DNA from: Saururus chinensis
Taxonomy: Eukaryota > Streptophyta > Magnoliopsida > Piperales > Saururaceae
DNA: 64,000 nt
Direction of reading: 5' to 3'
Assembly: GCA_035235625.1 (NCBI GenBank)
Contig: CP141150.1
Coordinates: forward strand, 8,990,001-9,054,000
Shown here: in pieces, positions 21,130 through 33,560 of the stretch
Position numbering within the stretch: the stretch's first letter is position 1
Layout of the letters: each line of letters starts with the position of its first letter
Made by a program: the position numbers and the translations under genes
The notes under the pieces: generated by a model
What the model was told of the DNA's origin: nothing
The model's database searches: none
Seen by the model: only the letters and a program-made list of their open reading frames with translations

Positions 21130-22135
21130 GGCCCCGCCTGTTCGACTCGGAATCGGCCGAGTCTTGGCTCGCTAGCCGGAGCAAATGGTGGTGTTTTGAA
21201 GAAAAATAGGGAGATGGGCGTCTTCCAAATACCAGTTTTCTCCCTCAGATTTATCTGTATGCTGAGTTTGGAGCGATTTTTGCTTCTATGAGGTGAGTAC
21301 CCGGACATGGAGATGGCAAAAGGGACTTTTGTCCGAGTCGTCCCGAGTTGGTTGTCCGAGTCAGCGAAGAATTACTACTAGAATGACCGTTATGAAATGA
21401 CCTGAAAGAGAGACGAGTGTCTCTTCCTCTTGTAATTTTGTAAATGTTTGTGATATTTTTCATATTCACAACTAATTAATTTTACATCTCTGTCAGATGG
21501 CGCAGAAATTTTTTGCTTCTGTTTTTTAGTATCATATTTTATTTTTATTTATTTTTATCTGATGGTTGATCACGTGAACCTTATCTTGATCAGCATTTGT
21601 ATTTTCATTTTTCCAACTTCTTTAAAAAAGATAGAAACATCTAAAAATGTCTTATTACTATGCAATAAAATAATATTCATTTACTTTATTTTTTTACATT
21701 GTAGGTCTTATTTGATTATAGAGGAAATTTAAGTTCCATTTATATGAGAATTAATTTTTTTTATCTAATTATAAGTGGTGTAAGGCCTAAAGTCTCATTT
21801 ATAGGGGAATTAATTTTTTTATCCAATTATAAGTGATGTAAGGCCTAAAGAAATAAAGTGTAATAAGAATATTACTATTTTTTGAGGCGTTGGGCAAAAA
21901 CTATTTGTAACAAGAAAGAAATTTGATAATCTTATTCAATTTTTCTAAGTCAAAAATAAACTTTTTAACTTTTCATTGGATAAAGAATATGAGTCACACT
22001 TGACTGGAGTGGGAAGTTTACTTTTTTTCGATCTAATCAAAGGCTAGAGAGTTTTTGATGTAGAGAGAATAGAACATGAATATCATTTTCCAATCAAAAA
22101 CCTTATATACCTAAGTCGGAGAACAATGATGAATA
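21130..22135. other. SAUR 3' region and intergenic DNA
   Basis: The SAUR transcript probably ends near 21430-21480 (TTGTAATTTTGTAAATGTTT). At 21736-21853 two adjacent copies of about 58 bp contain AATTATAAGTGRTGTAAGG and CCTAAAG. The rest is plain AT-rich DNA. Confidence 0.45.
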
Positions 22136-22284
22136 CTCCATCCATCCCATATTAGTTACTCGATTTAAATAGGATCCATAGTTAAGAGAATAAAAAATAA
22201 CTTTTTAAATACTTTTTAAGCCAAATACAAATATTTATATAGAATAATTTTTTATAAATATAGCTATTGATACGAGACAGGGAG
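22136..22284. mobile_element. Stowaway-like MITE with TA duplication
   Basis: A 149-bp element beginning CTCCATCCATCCCATATTAG and ending ATACGAGACAGGGAG, with TA on both sides. Ends and size fit Stowaway (Tc1/mariner) MITEs. Confidence 0.8.
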
Positions 22285-22606
22285 TATTCTACCACATTTG
22301 TTATAAACCTTTAGTTGTGTTGTCTAATTGTGAACAAAACATCATATGTACTGTGTTAGTTTTTTTTTTGCTGCATTGCTGTGTTAACTTACTTGATAGA
22401 GCTGGTCAAGGATGACCCATTCAAGTTACCACATTCAATAGATTGAGAGGTGAATCCAGCCATAGTGTGTTGGTTAGGACCTCTTCTTGTAGAAGAATTA
22501 GACATTATATATGAAAAAGAAAAATTAATAGATAGCTGATATGTCCCCGTAAATATTTGCTAAGATCTATGGCTATTGTCAAATATATTAGTTCAAATAA
22601 TTGATA

Positions 22607-22885
22607 TTGTATTATACATATTATTTTTAAAGTGTCTATAAAATATTATTTTAATTTTTATTATTATTATTTTACTAATAAACTTTGACAACTTACATTA
22701 AAAGCTAAATAGGATACTTATTATGGGGAGACCAGTATATATGAGCCTAGACTTACGTAGTTCTAATTAATATAATATTATACATTATTTTTAAAATACA
22801 TATAAAATATTATTTAAAATTATTTATATTGATCAACTATGACAACTAATATTAAAAGTTACATAGGATACTTATTATGGAGAGA
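22607..22885. repeat. Direct duplication including a MITE start
   Basis: 22607-22750 and 22773-22895 both run from TATTATACAT through AAAATATTATTT and CATAGGATACTTATTATGG (or AAATAGG...) into GGAGACC and TATATGAGC, the end motif of the palindromic MITEs. The first copy stops shortly after that end. Confidence 0.6.
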
Positions 22886-23020
22886 CCTGTTTATATGAGC
22901 TACACGCTATCAAATTTTGATCCAAGGGGCATATTGGTTTTATGTCTCCTTATGCCATCGGATCTCCAATCTGATGACTTATAACGTATAAATTCAGACT
23001 CATATAAACTTTTTTCTATT
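22876..23020. mobile_element. Diverged palindromic-MITE relative
   Basis: It starts GGAGACCTGTTTATATGAGC and ends CTCATATAAACTTTTTTC, the same ends as the units at 19 kb. The interior is different and less palindromic (GCCATCGGATCTCCAATCTG is the closest shared word). Confidence 0.65.
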
Positions 23021-25566
23021 ATACGACAAAAGAAGTATAATATTATTTTAATTAAAATTTTATATTATTTTAAAGAATGTGGCTATTTGCACCCTATTAA
23101 ACTCCTATATCCATAATTTTTTATTTGCCCCAACAAATTTACTAATATCTCATTTAACCCCAACATCTAAAAATATGTTTTAATATTTCTTTACCATATG
23201 CCTTCTTCTCTCCATCTTTGGCGACAATAGTCACTAGCAGCACCACGTACTCCAGCTCTACCTCACGACACAACTAGATAGGCCAAGCCTAAGCCCCTCC
23301 TCTCTCCCTTCCTCTTTTTCTTTTCCTCTCCTTACTCATTCTCAGTCCCACCATTAGCGGTTGCAGTGAAAGTTTAGCCTTTTGTTGCAACTAGGCCGCT
23401 GCATGTAGTGCATGGACTTGTTGTGGCTAGATTTTGCAGCCAACTATAGTTGGTGTAGTCAAGAAAAGAAGGAGAAGAAAAAAAGAGGAGGCGAAGTGAA
23501 AAAAAGAGGAGGAGGTAGGGGCATGTTGTTGTCACTGTTGCAACCTTTGTTGTCATCGACAAAGTTGGAAAAATTGGTTTATTTTTTATTTAGGGAGTTG
23601 GTGTGCAGAGTTAGGTGTTGGGGGAAAGATGTAGTTGGAGTAAAGAAAGAAAAAAATCTTTCTGATCTGTTTGGGGACATAGGAGTTCTAACTTAAATCC
23701 CTGAGAGTAGAAAATTATTAAACAGTTTAACACTAAATGCTTAAGAATAAGTTGCTCAACATGGTGGAGCAAATTTAGGCCTAGTCCAATATATGTGCCG
23801 TTTCTATCTAATCTTGTGTGAGTTTAGACTTTAAGTTTAATATAAAATCTCAAATTGAGACCAGTAGACTCCTACCTGTCAAATATATGCTTAGATTCAA
23901 GAGATCATGTTGTCATAATTTGTATAACTAGAATATACATATGTCTAAACACACTTTGTTTCACATTTTACTTTGATGAGATTTATAATTTCAATCCGAT
24001 TTTTTTTATTTTTTTTATTAAACTCTTTATGTGCATATTGCTCAATTTTATATATGCTTATATACACTGAGTTATAAGTATTACTCCTAAATATTTGTAT
24101 TTTATATATATAGCACATATTTTGAGCTGCACCATAAAGTATTCTTTATGACTAATCCATAAAAATAATGATTAAATTAGAGCTCTTAGAATTACCCACC
24201 CTCACTAATCATTAACATGTAAAAAATAAAAAAAATTCAGGCCATATGGCAAATACGATTGTGACATATTGAGATTGCATGATACATATGGCAAATACGA
24301 TTGTGACATGTCATGATTGTACAGTACGTATCAGGTTGTAAACAACGTATTACGATACGACAACGTGATACACCAAATTCTGACTTCTCACTATCATTCT
24401 CAATGGCCTTATCACAATTGAATTGATGGGAGTTCATAGTCAACATTTGTTTATAATTATTGGCATGATACATTAATATTAGTAACTTATCAACATTGAT
24501 TTTTTCTTTCCTATGGAAATAAAGTCACTATAGACCAAGCCCTACAATATTGAGGTGTTATAATGGTCAATTCATTTATTCTAAACAGAACTTTTAAAAC
24601 AAAAGACAATTGAATTTATTATATGTGGACACCATTGATGCAAAAGGGGGCAAAAGTGGGTAAAGAAGCTAATGCCCTTAATTGGGTATGTAGAACAAAA
24701 TAGCAATTAGCAAGCTTGGTAGTAGGGATAATGGGTGACATGTCTATTGCACTTGAATTAGTCAAGCAAAAATGACAGAGCCTGAATCATATTAGGCACA
24801 AACAGGCAAAGATATGACCACTCATGAGCAATGAGGCCCACCACTCCAGCATATTAAGCGACAAAAATATGTCTTTGTGCATAGGTCTAGGTCAAGATTC
24901 CACATTAAAGGAGTCCCAGTTCATCAGCATTCCACTGCATGGATTGTACACCCACATGGGGCTCTGCCCTGCATGCTGGGCCTTTTTTCCACACCGTAAA
25001 CAAAGTGCACATGTAAGCGTACGGGGTGTTGCCGGTGCGGCTGGGACTGGTATGATCATTCGATGCTTTACGGCTTTACCTTGGACATCGAACTGGTTTT
25101 TGAGTGTACGTTGGAACAGAAGAAATGGTTACGAAGTCCATGTGATGAAATGAAGTTGGAAAACATTTGTATGATTGAGGGGGCTCAAGCGTGCATCATG
25201 AGTTGTCGCATTGAAATCTGAAGGCATAAGTTACTCAGGGGAAGGGGGTGTAGTTCAACCTTAGCCGCCCCCTCAGTAACGTGTGCTATCAACTTATATA
25301 GACGCGCGTAAGCCTAAACTCATATAATTTTTTTTTAAAAATTCTAAAAAGTGGTGTCCGCCTAGCTAAGATATTATTCTAGCTAGGATTGCGATCCCAG
25401 TCATTTTAATGAAGTGCAATGAAAAATGCTAAAAATAGGTTTTCCAGGGCTTTCTACAATTATTTTAACATGATACATAAAGGCCTAACATGTTACATAG
25501 TCACTTAGTTAAATACCATGTTATATAATTATATACCATATTAAACGTCTATGTACAATGCTAGGA

Positions 25567-25608
25567 CTATATATATATATAGAGAGAGAGAGAGGGAGAG
25601 AGAGAGAC
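25567..25608. repeat. TA/GA microsatellite
   Basis: About seven TA followed by GAGAGA repeats with one GGG interruption. Confidence 0.85.
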
Positions 25609-26817
25609 AATGCATGGTGCTCGGTCAAGTTAGACGTGTGCAAAATGCTAAGACTACGGGCAGTCAAGCTGATCACCACCTTACTTAATTTCCTAATACG
25701 ACTTTGAGATCAACGGTCATGCACAAGCAAGTGGATCTATGCGGTGGGGGAATGAAAAGCTTAATTAGTGGCATTACTCGAAGAATAATTAGCATTGGCA
25801 TGAATAGACATTGGTTGTAAACAATGCTGAACAGGCCTACAAGTGCAATATTAGTTAGCTAGAAACAAAGCAGGCCCTGTCATTAGACCAATAACTAGTG
25901 ATAAAAGAGTGCTTTGATGATGTACTTAATTGTCTTTGTTCCTGCTGATGCTTCTACATTGGAAAGTTGGCCAAAGAGTAAGATGTCTTTGCCTGGTAAA
26001 GACAAGAGGAAAACACTAGATGATGGTCCTAGACCCTTCATAACCTTGCTATACCTGTTTGGATAGTCTAATGGCAACAATCAAATTCCTTGATGTTGAC
26101 AGAGGTAATGGGGATGAAATTTTCTAAGGGCTTTAGGTCCCCTTGGGTTTGCATTTCACATTTGACAATGGGACCAATGCTCTAAGATGAGCTAGACACT
26201 GGGATAGAGAGGTTAGCTGTTGAAATAAATATAGGGATAATTCTTACTAAGATCTAAAGGTCATCTATATTTGTTAATAGATTTACAACAAAATTATATT
26301 GTATATAATAGTATAATTTTATTATTATCTGTTAACGACAATAGTAAAATATGACTAGCCAATGGGTCTTAGCAAGAGAATGAGTCGTACAACTTCTCAT
26401 TTATTATAATTTTGGCCTTTTATTATGAATATCGATGCATAAACACTTTTTTTCTATATTTTTAAAGAGATAGAATTACTTTATAATTGGTCTACGGGTT
26501 TTGGGAGGTCATTGGGGTATCTTACTAGTCACGATTGGTTTCATGAGAGAGTTTATTGAAAGTAGACAATAGTAAAATTATATTATTATATATAATATAA
26601 TTTCTTATGGACCTATTGGTAAATTAATTAGGTTATTTGTCCTTATTAGGAAGAACCCCATAAATATATTAATAAACTGTTTCCTAACCACTTAAGCTAG
26701 TATGAGAAGTGGCTATGTTAAAGCTTAGGGAATGTATACGGTGATGAGAGAAGGCTTTGAGCCTTTGATGCTAATGATCAACAAGTTAACTTGTGTGTGG
26801 AATGTCCAAAAAAAATA

Positions 26818-26911
26818 CTCTTTCCATCCTACATTAATAGTTGTATTTATTTTTTTAAAATGAACTTAAAATAAAAGCCAAGGGGAGCTATTAATGTGGG
26901 ACATAGAGAGG
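26818..26911. mobile_element. Short Stowaway-like MITE
   Basis: CTCTTTCCATCCTACATTAA at one end and TTAATGTGGGACATAGAGAG at the other, about 94 bp, in AT-rich DNA. Confidence 0.65.
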
Positions 26912-27433
26912 AAGAAAAACGACAAGACTGTTTAGCAATATTTACTATCATATCATATTCATAAGAGATCATAAACTTTTTCTGAGGAGGGAAAAATCAA
27001 CATAAATGAAATAAAGCAATTAGTCAATCGTTGTCTTGGGTATGTCGGTTTACAGTAAATTGACTATCACATAGAGCTCTTTAGAGTGATTAACGGCAAT
27101 AAGATAAATATATAATAGCTGGCCATTGACTGCAATCAGTAAATGTGTTTCAATGGTAGACAAGATGAGAGCATTAAAATAAATAGCCCATCTCTTTCAT
27201 TGGGATCCATTGGACTCGATGTGTCCTTTACCGGTAGTGATAATTCGTCATTGGCTGCATTATGCTACCAATAAGCAAGCTCCTGTCAAAGTTCAAATAA
27301 GTGCAACATATTTTCGTTTTCTGGATTGACTCCTTCAGATTTATGTGTCCCCATGATTATTTTTTTATTTGTGTATGCAATGTGTACGGGCCCAGGTGTT
27401 ACATTCTCCCAAGGGGGCATATCTCTAGCAATA

Positions 27434-27529
27434 CTCCTGTCTCAAAATAAGTGTCATATTTAAAAAAAAATTAATTTTAATTTATTTTAAAAAATTAAAT
27501 AAGATATTTATTTTAAGATAGAAAGAATA
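27434..27529. mobile_element. Short Stowaway-like MITE
   Basis: CTCCTGTCTCAAAATAAGTG near the left end and TATTTTAAGATAGAAAGA near the right, bordered by TA. Confidence 0.55.
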
Positions 27530-29877
27530 TAAAAATATTTTAATAAATGAGTTCTTAGTGATTAATTGAAACTTCTAACCACCCTCAATCCTTTGCTAAT
27601 GTCCTGTGGATCCGTAGCCTGCCTTGGCAACTCCGGTCCTAGTTCACCTTTCTCTTGTGGCTTTTCTTTAGCTGGATGCTACCTAGTACTTCAATTATAT
27701 GCATTTTTAAGGTCAATCAATAAACAGATTTTGAGTGTGTTTCAACCTCCCCAAAGATGCATGAGTAGGACTGAATTGGGCCGCCTTAGCCCTAGTTATT
27801 GGATTATGAGTAATGCTAGTTTAACGGGAGGATTCTCACATTAAATGTTACTTCATCTTTATCAATGGTGTGGGAATGATGAAGTAATATTTTAACGCAT
27901 AAATCTGCTTAGGTTAAACTGTATATATTTTTTTATCTTTTATTATTTTTTATATAATTTTATTAAATAAATATTATTTTAATAAAAAATTTATAATTTT
28001 TAAGTTAGGTCCCACAAGTTGACCTCACAAGGCTTAAAGATTATATGCCTTTAAGTGAGTCTTTCATATCTAACTATAATGACTTAAGTTTATATTCTTT
28101 TAAACTTTTATAAAATATACTTTTATCTTCGCCCTCTTTTTCCCTTTTTAACCTATGTAAGACTACTTAGAAAAAGTTAAAATATTATTATTTTATATTG
28201 AAGGTCAGGTCAAATAGGCCAAATGGGTTTGTTTTGGCCCCGGCCATAGCCTGACCCTATTTAATTCCTAACCCTAACCATGATTTTTAGAAACCAGGTA
28301 CGGCCAGGCTGACCGCTTGACCCTTGAAAAGTTCGTTGCTATGCATGAAAACTAACTCAATTTGGCTGTTATTATTGGATTTTGGTTCTTGAAAATCTTT
28401 ATAGTAAAAATTAAGCTTTTGCTCATTTTGGGGAAAATGTTTCTATTCATTGTCGCCATGTCAAGAGTTTGACCGTTGGAGAAACAGTCACAAACCTCTT
28501 GTGTTCGTTGTTTCAGTCATTGTCTGCCGACATGTGTTGATCATAGACTCCCATTGTGACAGTAATTGAACTGAAGACCATTTGATGGCATTTTACAGTT
28601 TCTAAAATGGTCATGTTTGGACGCTTCTTCGACAAAGTATGTTTGCGAGCACATGTTGAGAGATGAATGTTATGCATTTCTGATCTTATGTAACTTTTCT
28701 AATGAGACTTTCTTGGTTCTCATCTATAAAAAGGTAAAAAACAAAACTTTGGGCAATATTTATAAATTCGCTTTGATCTATCTCTCTCAATTTCGCTGCT
28801 TTTCAAAGTCACTTTCTCTTAGTTCTTACCTCATTATGAGCGTTTGGGTCGATCTTCTTGGAATGCACTTCAAGTTCAACAACAAAGGTCCGCTCTATCG
28901 TAGGAACAAATTGTTTGCATTATAGGCAACAATGTTCATTTTAAGATTACCTGCTCGTAGTGTATCGAATTGATTCCTTTTTTTTAGCTCACTTTGGCCA
29001 ACTTTTATTGATTTGGAGTGAATTCATGTTAAACGGTAATATCTAATCTTACCTTTATTTATTACAGTAGTTTGACTACGATATTTCCAACACTCATCCA
29101 CTGAATAATCCACATACCACTACCATATCATGGCCATCCATTAAAAATGTGTCTCATTGATCCATGATTGAAGAGAAGCTCATGGGTTAATCACAATCAT
29201 AATTAGGAAGCTCATTTTCTCAATAATTTGTGGCTAGCAAGATGCCATGCTCAAATTTTGTTGTCACATTTTTATAGAATATCAATGTAGCGGATAAATC
29301 AATAAAACTATTGGAATTCTCAAAAGTCTTTAAATTATGACAAGGAAGCCCTTATGCCTATGAATACTAGTTTGTCAAAACTCCCCAAAATAGAATTATA
29401 TACTTATCATTATTATTAAATAAAGAATGAGTCTATTTGCACCCCTAAAAATCCATTAGTACCCTGTTACGAACAAAAAATTGGGTAATTTCCATTTTTC
29501 CTTATACCCTATTTACCCCCAAATAAACTTACTGAAAATGAACAATGCTATGACGCATCATTCTCTCCCATACAGCTCCAATGGTATGTGGTCATCTTCT
29601 CTGAGTTCACACCGATGAAACTTCAAAAAGCAACAATTTTTGGTATCATTGATCATTTCAGCTCTGTGTGGTTTTGGGTTTGATTGTTATTGGCATTCAA
29701 GTATCTAAAAAAAAACCCATTTTTTCCCTCTTAGCTTCTGCCATGGCAGAAACAATTCTCATGGGGGCTTTGTTTCGAACGTTGTGGATGAGTGGGTGAA
29801 CATACCTACAAAGTGATTGAGGTTGGTAGTTGCCTTAATATAGACTTATTTGAGGATTTTTTTTGGGTTGTTTTGGG

Positions 29878-30105
29878 TTAAGATTGCGAGTTGCGGCTTG
29901 ATCCTACTGTAGATTGAAGTGCTTTTGTTGTTTTGATTTCTGAATCGCAGGTGCTCGGGGGCGAGTTTTGATCATCCAAGATGGCTAAATCTCCTGTAGC
30001 CTGCAGGCCATCATGAACCATAATTATGATTTTTTTCATAAAAATAGAATATGATGGGGGTTTGTTCCAGTTTTTGAGGTTCTTCAATAGGTACAGCTTG
30101 GGCAC
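29878..30105 (-). other. Conserved 75-codon frame, copy 1, unknown
   Basis: Starts MPKLYLLKNLKNWNKPP and ends SRNSQS; contains VHDGLQATGDLAILDDQNSP. The same frame stays open in the duplicate at 32196-32423 with a handful of substitutions. It may be part of a host gene captured by the surrounding element, but I do not recognise it, and persistence of the frame may only reflect recent duplication. Confidence 0.3.
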
Positions 30106-30235
30106 TTAACTAACATTGCTCATTTGGAATGTAAACACTTTACTTGTTGCAAGAGGTTAGAATTGTTTAGAGTTGTGGGTGGATTGAAGTGGATGAATGG
30201 GGAAGAGCTGCAAGCTATGGGGAAGAATAGCCTAA

Positions 30236-31342
30236 GGGTCTGTTTGGATGGTGAAAACTGGAAGAAAGGGAAAGAGAAAGATAAAATGAATCTAGGTGAA
30301 AGAGAAACAAGGAGATTTCTAAAAAAAATTCATTGTTTGATTGCACAAATGATGTTAGAGAAAATTGAAACTTAAATCCACCAATTGTAGTTGTCATGAT
30401 AGAGTTAGCCATGGTGGTGGAGGTGGTAGTGGAAGTGGTAGTGGTGACGGTGGTGATGGCAGTGACAGTAATGATGGTGGTGGAGGTGGCGGTGGCAAGG
30501 GTGGTGGTGCCAGTGGCAGTGACAGTGATAGTGGGGATAGTGGTGGTGGCGGGGGTGGTGGCGTGGGCGATGGCGGTGATGATAGTGGGGATGGGGGTGG
30601 CGGCGGTGGTGATGGTGGAGGTGGGGGTGGCAGTGGTGGCGGCAGTGGGGGTAGTCGTGGTTGATGTAGCTTTTAGTGGTAGTAGTGGCGGTGGTGGTAG
30701 TAACGACAGTGGGGGTAGTGGCAGTGGCGGCGGCAGTAGTGGGGGTAGCGGTGGTGATAGTGGGTGTGGGGGTGTTAGTAGCGGTGGTGGCGGTAATGGG
30801 GGTATTGGTGGTTGCGGTGGTGGTGGTGGCAAGGGTGGTGGCGACGGAGGTGGTGGTGGCAAGGGTGGTGGTGGCGACGGAAGTGGCGGTGGCAGCGGCA
30901 GTGGGGGTAGTGATGGTGGCGGGGGTGGCGATGGTAGCGGTGGTGATAGTAGTGGTGGCGGCGTCCGCGATGACAGTGATGATGATGGGGATGGAGGTGG
31001 CGGTGGTGGTAGTAATGACAATGGTGGTGGAGGCGGCAATGGTGGGGGTGACAGTAGCGGTGGTGATAGATGGTGTGGGGGTGTTAGTAGTGGTGGCGGC
31101 AATGGGGGTAGTGGTAGTTGCGGTGGTGGTGGCGGCGGCGGCGGTAGTGGTACTGTGGGTGGCGGTGGCGCAAGTGGTGTGGTGGCAGCAGTGGAAGGGG
31201 TGATATTGGTAGTGGTAGCATTCATGGTGGTAGTAGTAGCAATGGCAGGGGTTGTGATGTCGGCAGTGGCTGCATTGAGGTGGCAACGATAGTGATGGTA
31301 AAGGCGACAACAGTGGTGGCGGTGGTAGTGGTAGTGGCGGCG
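30236..31342. mobile_element. Tourist-like MITE, copy 2, right end missing
   Basis: GGGTCTGTTTGGATGGTGAA preceded by TAA marks the left end. The GGT/GGC array follows, and the element stops inside the array at the junction with the LTR-like sequence at 31343. Confidence 0.8.
30408..31342 (+). repeat. GGT/GGC-rich trinucleotide array, about 0.9 kb
   Basis: Mixed GGT, GGC, AGT, GAT and ATG triplets. All six frames stay open for long distances, producing Gly/Ser-rich and Val-rich frames on + and Pro/Leu/Thr/His-rich frames on minus. These are not genes. Confidence 0.9.
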
Positions 31343-32098
31343 TGTCATGGCCCTGGCCATCCCAAGGTGTCGTGCGGCACTCGCAAGGCCAAATAGTCGA
31401 GTGAGTAAGCCTTTCTTCGTCAAGGTCATGGCCTCGTGCCATTCGACCAAGCGTCCAGCCCGCAAAGCCAAGCAACGAACCCGTCCTAAGGCAGACGAGG
31501 GAACGTGTCGGGACTTGTTCCCAAGCGAGCTGGTCGGAGAGGGACACCTCCTTGCGATGCACGGATCCAACTTAGGCAACTCAATCATCCAAACAATCCG
31601 TCTCAGCCATGTGCATACAAGGGCCTTTGTTACCAACACGGCCATAAGGCCGGACGGCCGCCCGACGAGTCGGAGAGCCCCATCCCACCAGCGGATGGGT
31701 TCCTGGCATGATAGCTAGCAAGGCAATGAGCCTTCGTTGCCATCCGGACAGCCTGTTGCAAGGCTAGGCATCATACTAACAGCTTTGTCATTTCAGCTCA
31801 CCACGTCCCTCCCTATATAGCATAAGAGATTTTTCTCATTTCTCTAGAGTGGCAGCCAAAGTGGCCGTACGGGCATGGTATTTCCAAATTTTACCAAACT
31901 ACTCGAGAACACTCCCAAGGACCCTCTAATGCTATATAAGGAGGAAGGGACATCTTAAGAATCCAAATACGTGCTAGTTGGCTATGTGTCCCAACATAGC
32001 CAACTATGTGTGCGCATTGTTGCGGCATTTCTGCACAACGTTGCGCACACATGTTGTGGGCCTTCCCCACAACGTCTGCACACATGAACTACAATTAA
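31343..32098 (+). mobile_element. LTR-like fragment inserted in the array
   Basis: GC-richer sequence starting TGTCATGGCCCTGG, with a TATA-like CTATATAAGG at 31932-31941 and ending near GAACTACA. TG start and promoter-like box suggest an LTR, but no target duplication is present because the right border is a recombination junction with the second duplicate. No coding region. Confidence 0.5.
31804..31952. repeat. Inverted repeat within LTR-like fragment
   Basis: GTCCCTCCCTATATAGCATAAGAG is mirrored by CTCTAATGCTATATAAGG and AGGAAGGGAC, about 25-bp arms around 95 bases. Both arms contain a TATA-like word. Confidence 0.7.
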
Positions 32099-33560
32099 GT
32101 TGTGGATGAGTGGGTGAACATACCTACAAAGTGATTGAGGTTGGTAGTTGCCTTAATATAGACTTATTTGAGGATTTTTTTTGGGTTGTTTTGGGTTAAG
32201 ATTGCGAGTTGCTGCTTGATCCTACTGTAGATTGAAGTTCTTTTGTTGTTTTGATTTCTGAATTGCAGGTGCTCAGGGGCGAGTTTTGATCGTCCAAGAT
32301 GGCTAAATCTCCTGTAGCCTGCAGGCCATCATGAACCATAAGTATGATTTTTTTCATAAAAATAGAATATGTTGGGGGTTTGTTCCAGTTTTTGAGGTTC
32401 TTCAATATGTACAACTTGGGCACTTAGCTAACATTGCTCATTTGGAATGTAAACACTTTACTTGTTGCAAGAGGTTAGAATTGTGTAGAGTTGTGGGTGG
32501 ATTGAAGTGAATGAATGGGGAAGAGCTGCAGGCTATGGGGATGTATAGCCTAAGGGTCTATTTGGATTGGTGAAAACTGGGAGAAAGGGAAAGATAAAGA
32601 TAAAGTGAATCTAGGTGAAAGAGAAACTAGGAGATTTCTAAAAAAAATTTAATATTTGGTTGCACAAATGATGTTAGAGAAAATTGAAACTTAAATCCAC
32701 CAATTGTAGTTGTCGTGGTAGAGTTAGCCATGGTGGTGGAGGTGGTAGTGGAAGTGGTAGTGGTGACGGTAGTGATGGCAGCGATAGTAATGATGGCGGC
32801 GGAGGTGGCGGTGGCAAGGGTGGTGGTGCTAATGGCAGTAAGTGGGGATAGTGGTGGCGGGGGTGGTGGCGTCGGTGGTGATAGTGGGGATGAGGGTGGC
32901 GGTGGTGATGGTGGAGGTGGGAGTGGCGATGGTGGCGGCAGTGGGGATAGTGGTGGTTGATGTAGCGGTGGTGGTAGTAGTGGCGGTGATGGTAGTAACG
33001 GCAGTGGTGGTAGTGGCGGTGGCAGCAGCAGTGGTGGGGGTAGTGGTGGTGATAGTGGGTGTGGGGGTGTTAGTAGCAGTGGCGGCAGCAATGGGGGTAG
33101 TGGTGGTTGCTGTGGTGGGGACAGAGGTGGCGGAGGAAAGGGTGGTGGTGGCGGTGACGGCGACGGTGGGGGGTAGTGGTGGTGGCGATGGTAGCGGTGG
33201 TGATAGTAGTAGTGGTGGCGTCGGCGATGGTGGTGGCGATGATGGGGATGGGGGTGGAGGTGGTGGTAGTAATGACAATGGTGGTGGGGACGACAATGGT
33301 GGGGGTGGCAGTAGCGGTGGTGATAGTTGGTGTGGGGGTGTTAGTGGTGGGGGCGGCAATGGGGGTAGTGGTAGTTGTGGTGGTGGTGGTGGCGGTGGCG
33401 CAAGTGGTGTGGCGGCAGCGGTGGCAGGGGTGGTATTAGTGGTGGTAGTATTCATGGTGGTGGTAGTAGCAATGACAGGGGTTGTGATGTTGATGGCGGC
33501 TGCATTGAGGTGGCAGCAATAGTGATGGTAAAGGCGACAACAGTGGTGGTGGCGGCGGTG
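32099..33560. repeat. Duplicated segment, copy 2
   Basis: Second copy of 29781-31342. Unlike copy 1 it continues without a break through the complete MITE and the right TIR of the outer element, so it retains the original structure. Confidence 0.9.
32196..32423 (-). other. Conserved 75-codon frame, copy 2, unknown
   Basis: Duplicate of the frame at 29878-30105 (MPKLYILKNLKNWNKPPTYS start, SSNSQS end). See copy 1 for interpretation. Confidence 0.3.

Larger units (their letters stand above)
23021..29425. other. Intergenic DNA without recognisable genes
   Basis: Long AT-rich DNA. At 23075-23110 the text AAGAATGTGGCTATTTGCACC resembles the left end of the large element at 29426, but no matching right end was found. 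A 50-bp direct repeat (CATATGGCAAATACGATTGT) lies at 24241-24310. A TA/GA microsatellite is at 25567-25608. Frames near 24824, 27566 and 28617 (about 90-110 codons) have no family resemblance and no clear promoter, so they are not called. Confidence 0.4.
29781..31342. repeat. Duplicated segment, copy 1
   Basis: From GTTGTGGATGAGTGGGTGAA onward this matches 32099-33560 at high similarity for about 1.5 kb, including a MITE start and most of its GGT/GGC array. Copy 1 stops at 31342, where an LTR-like sequence begins. Confidence 0.9.

Noticed and set aside
24824-25153. Open frame of 109 codons
   Set aside because: No recognisable family, no TATA or polyadenylation signal in place, composition like the flanks.
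28617-28925. Open frame of 102 codons
   Set aside because: Low-complexity hydrophobic and Ser-rich composition and no homologue recognised; likely chance.
30215-31645. Open frame of 476 codons on the minus strand, proline-rich, and matching Gly/Val-rich frames on +
   Set aside because: All frames across the GGT/GGC array are open because the repeat lacks stop triplets; the frame begins in unrelated LTR-like sequence and crosses two element borders.
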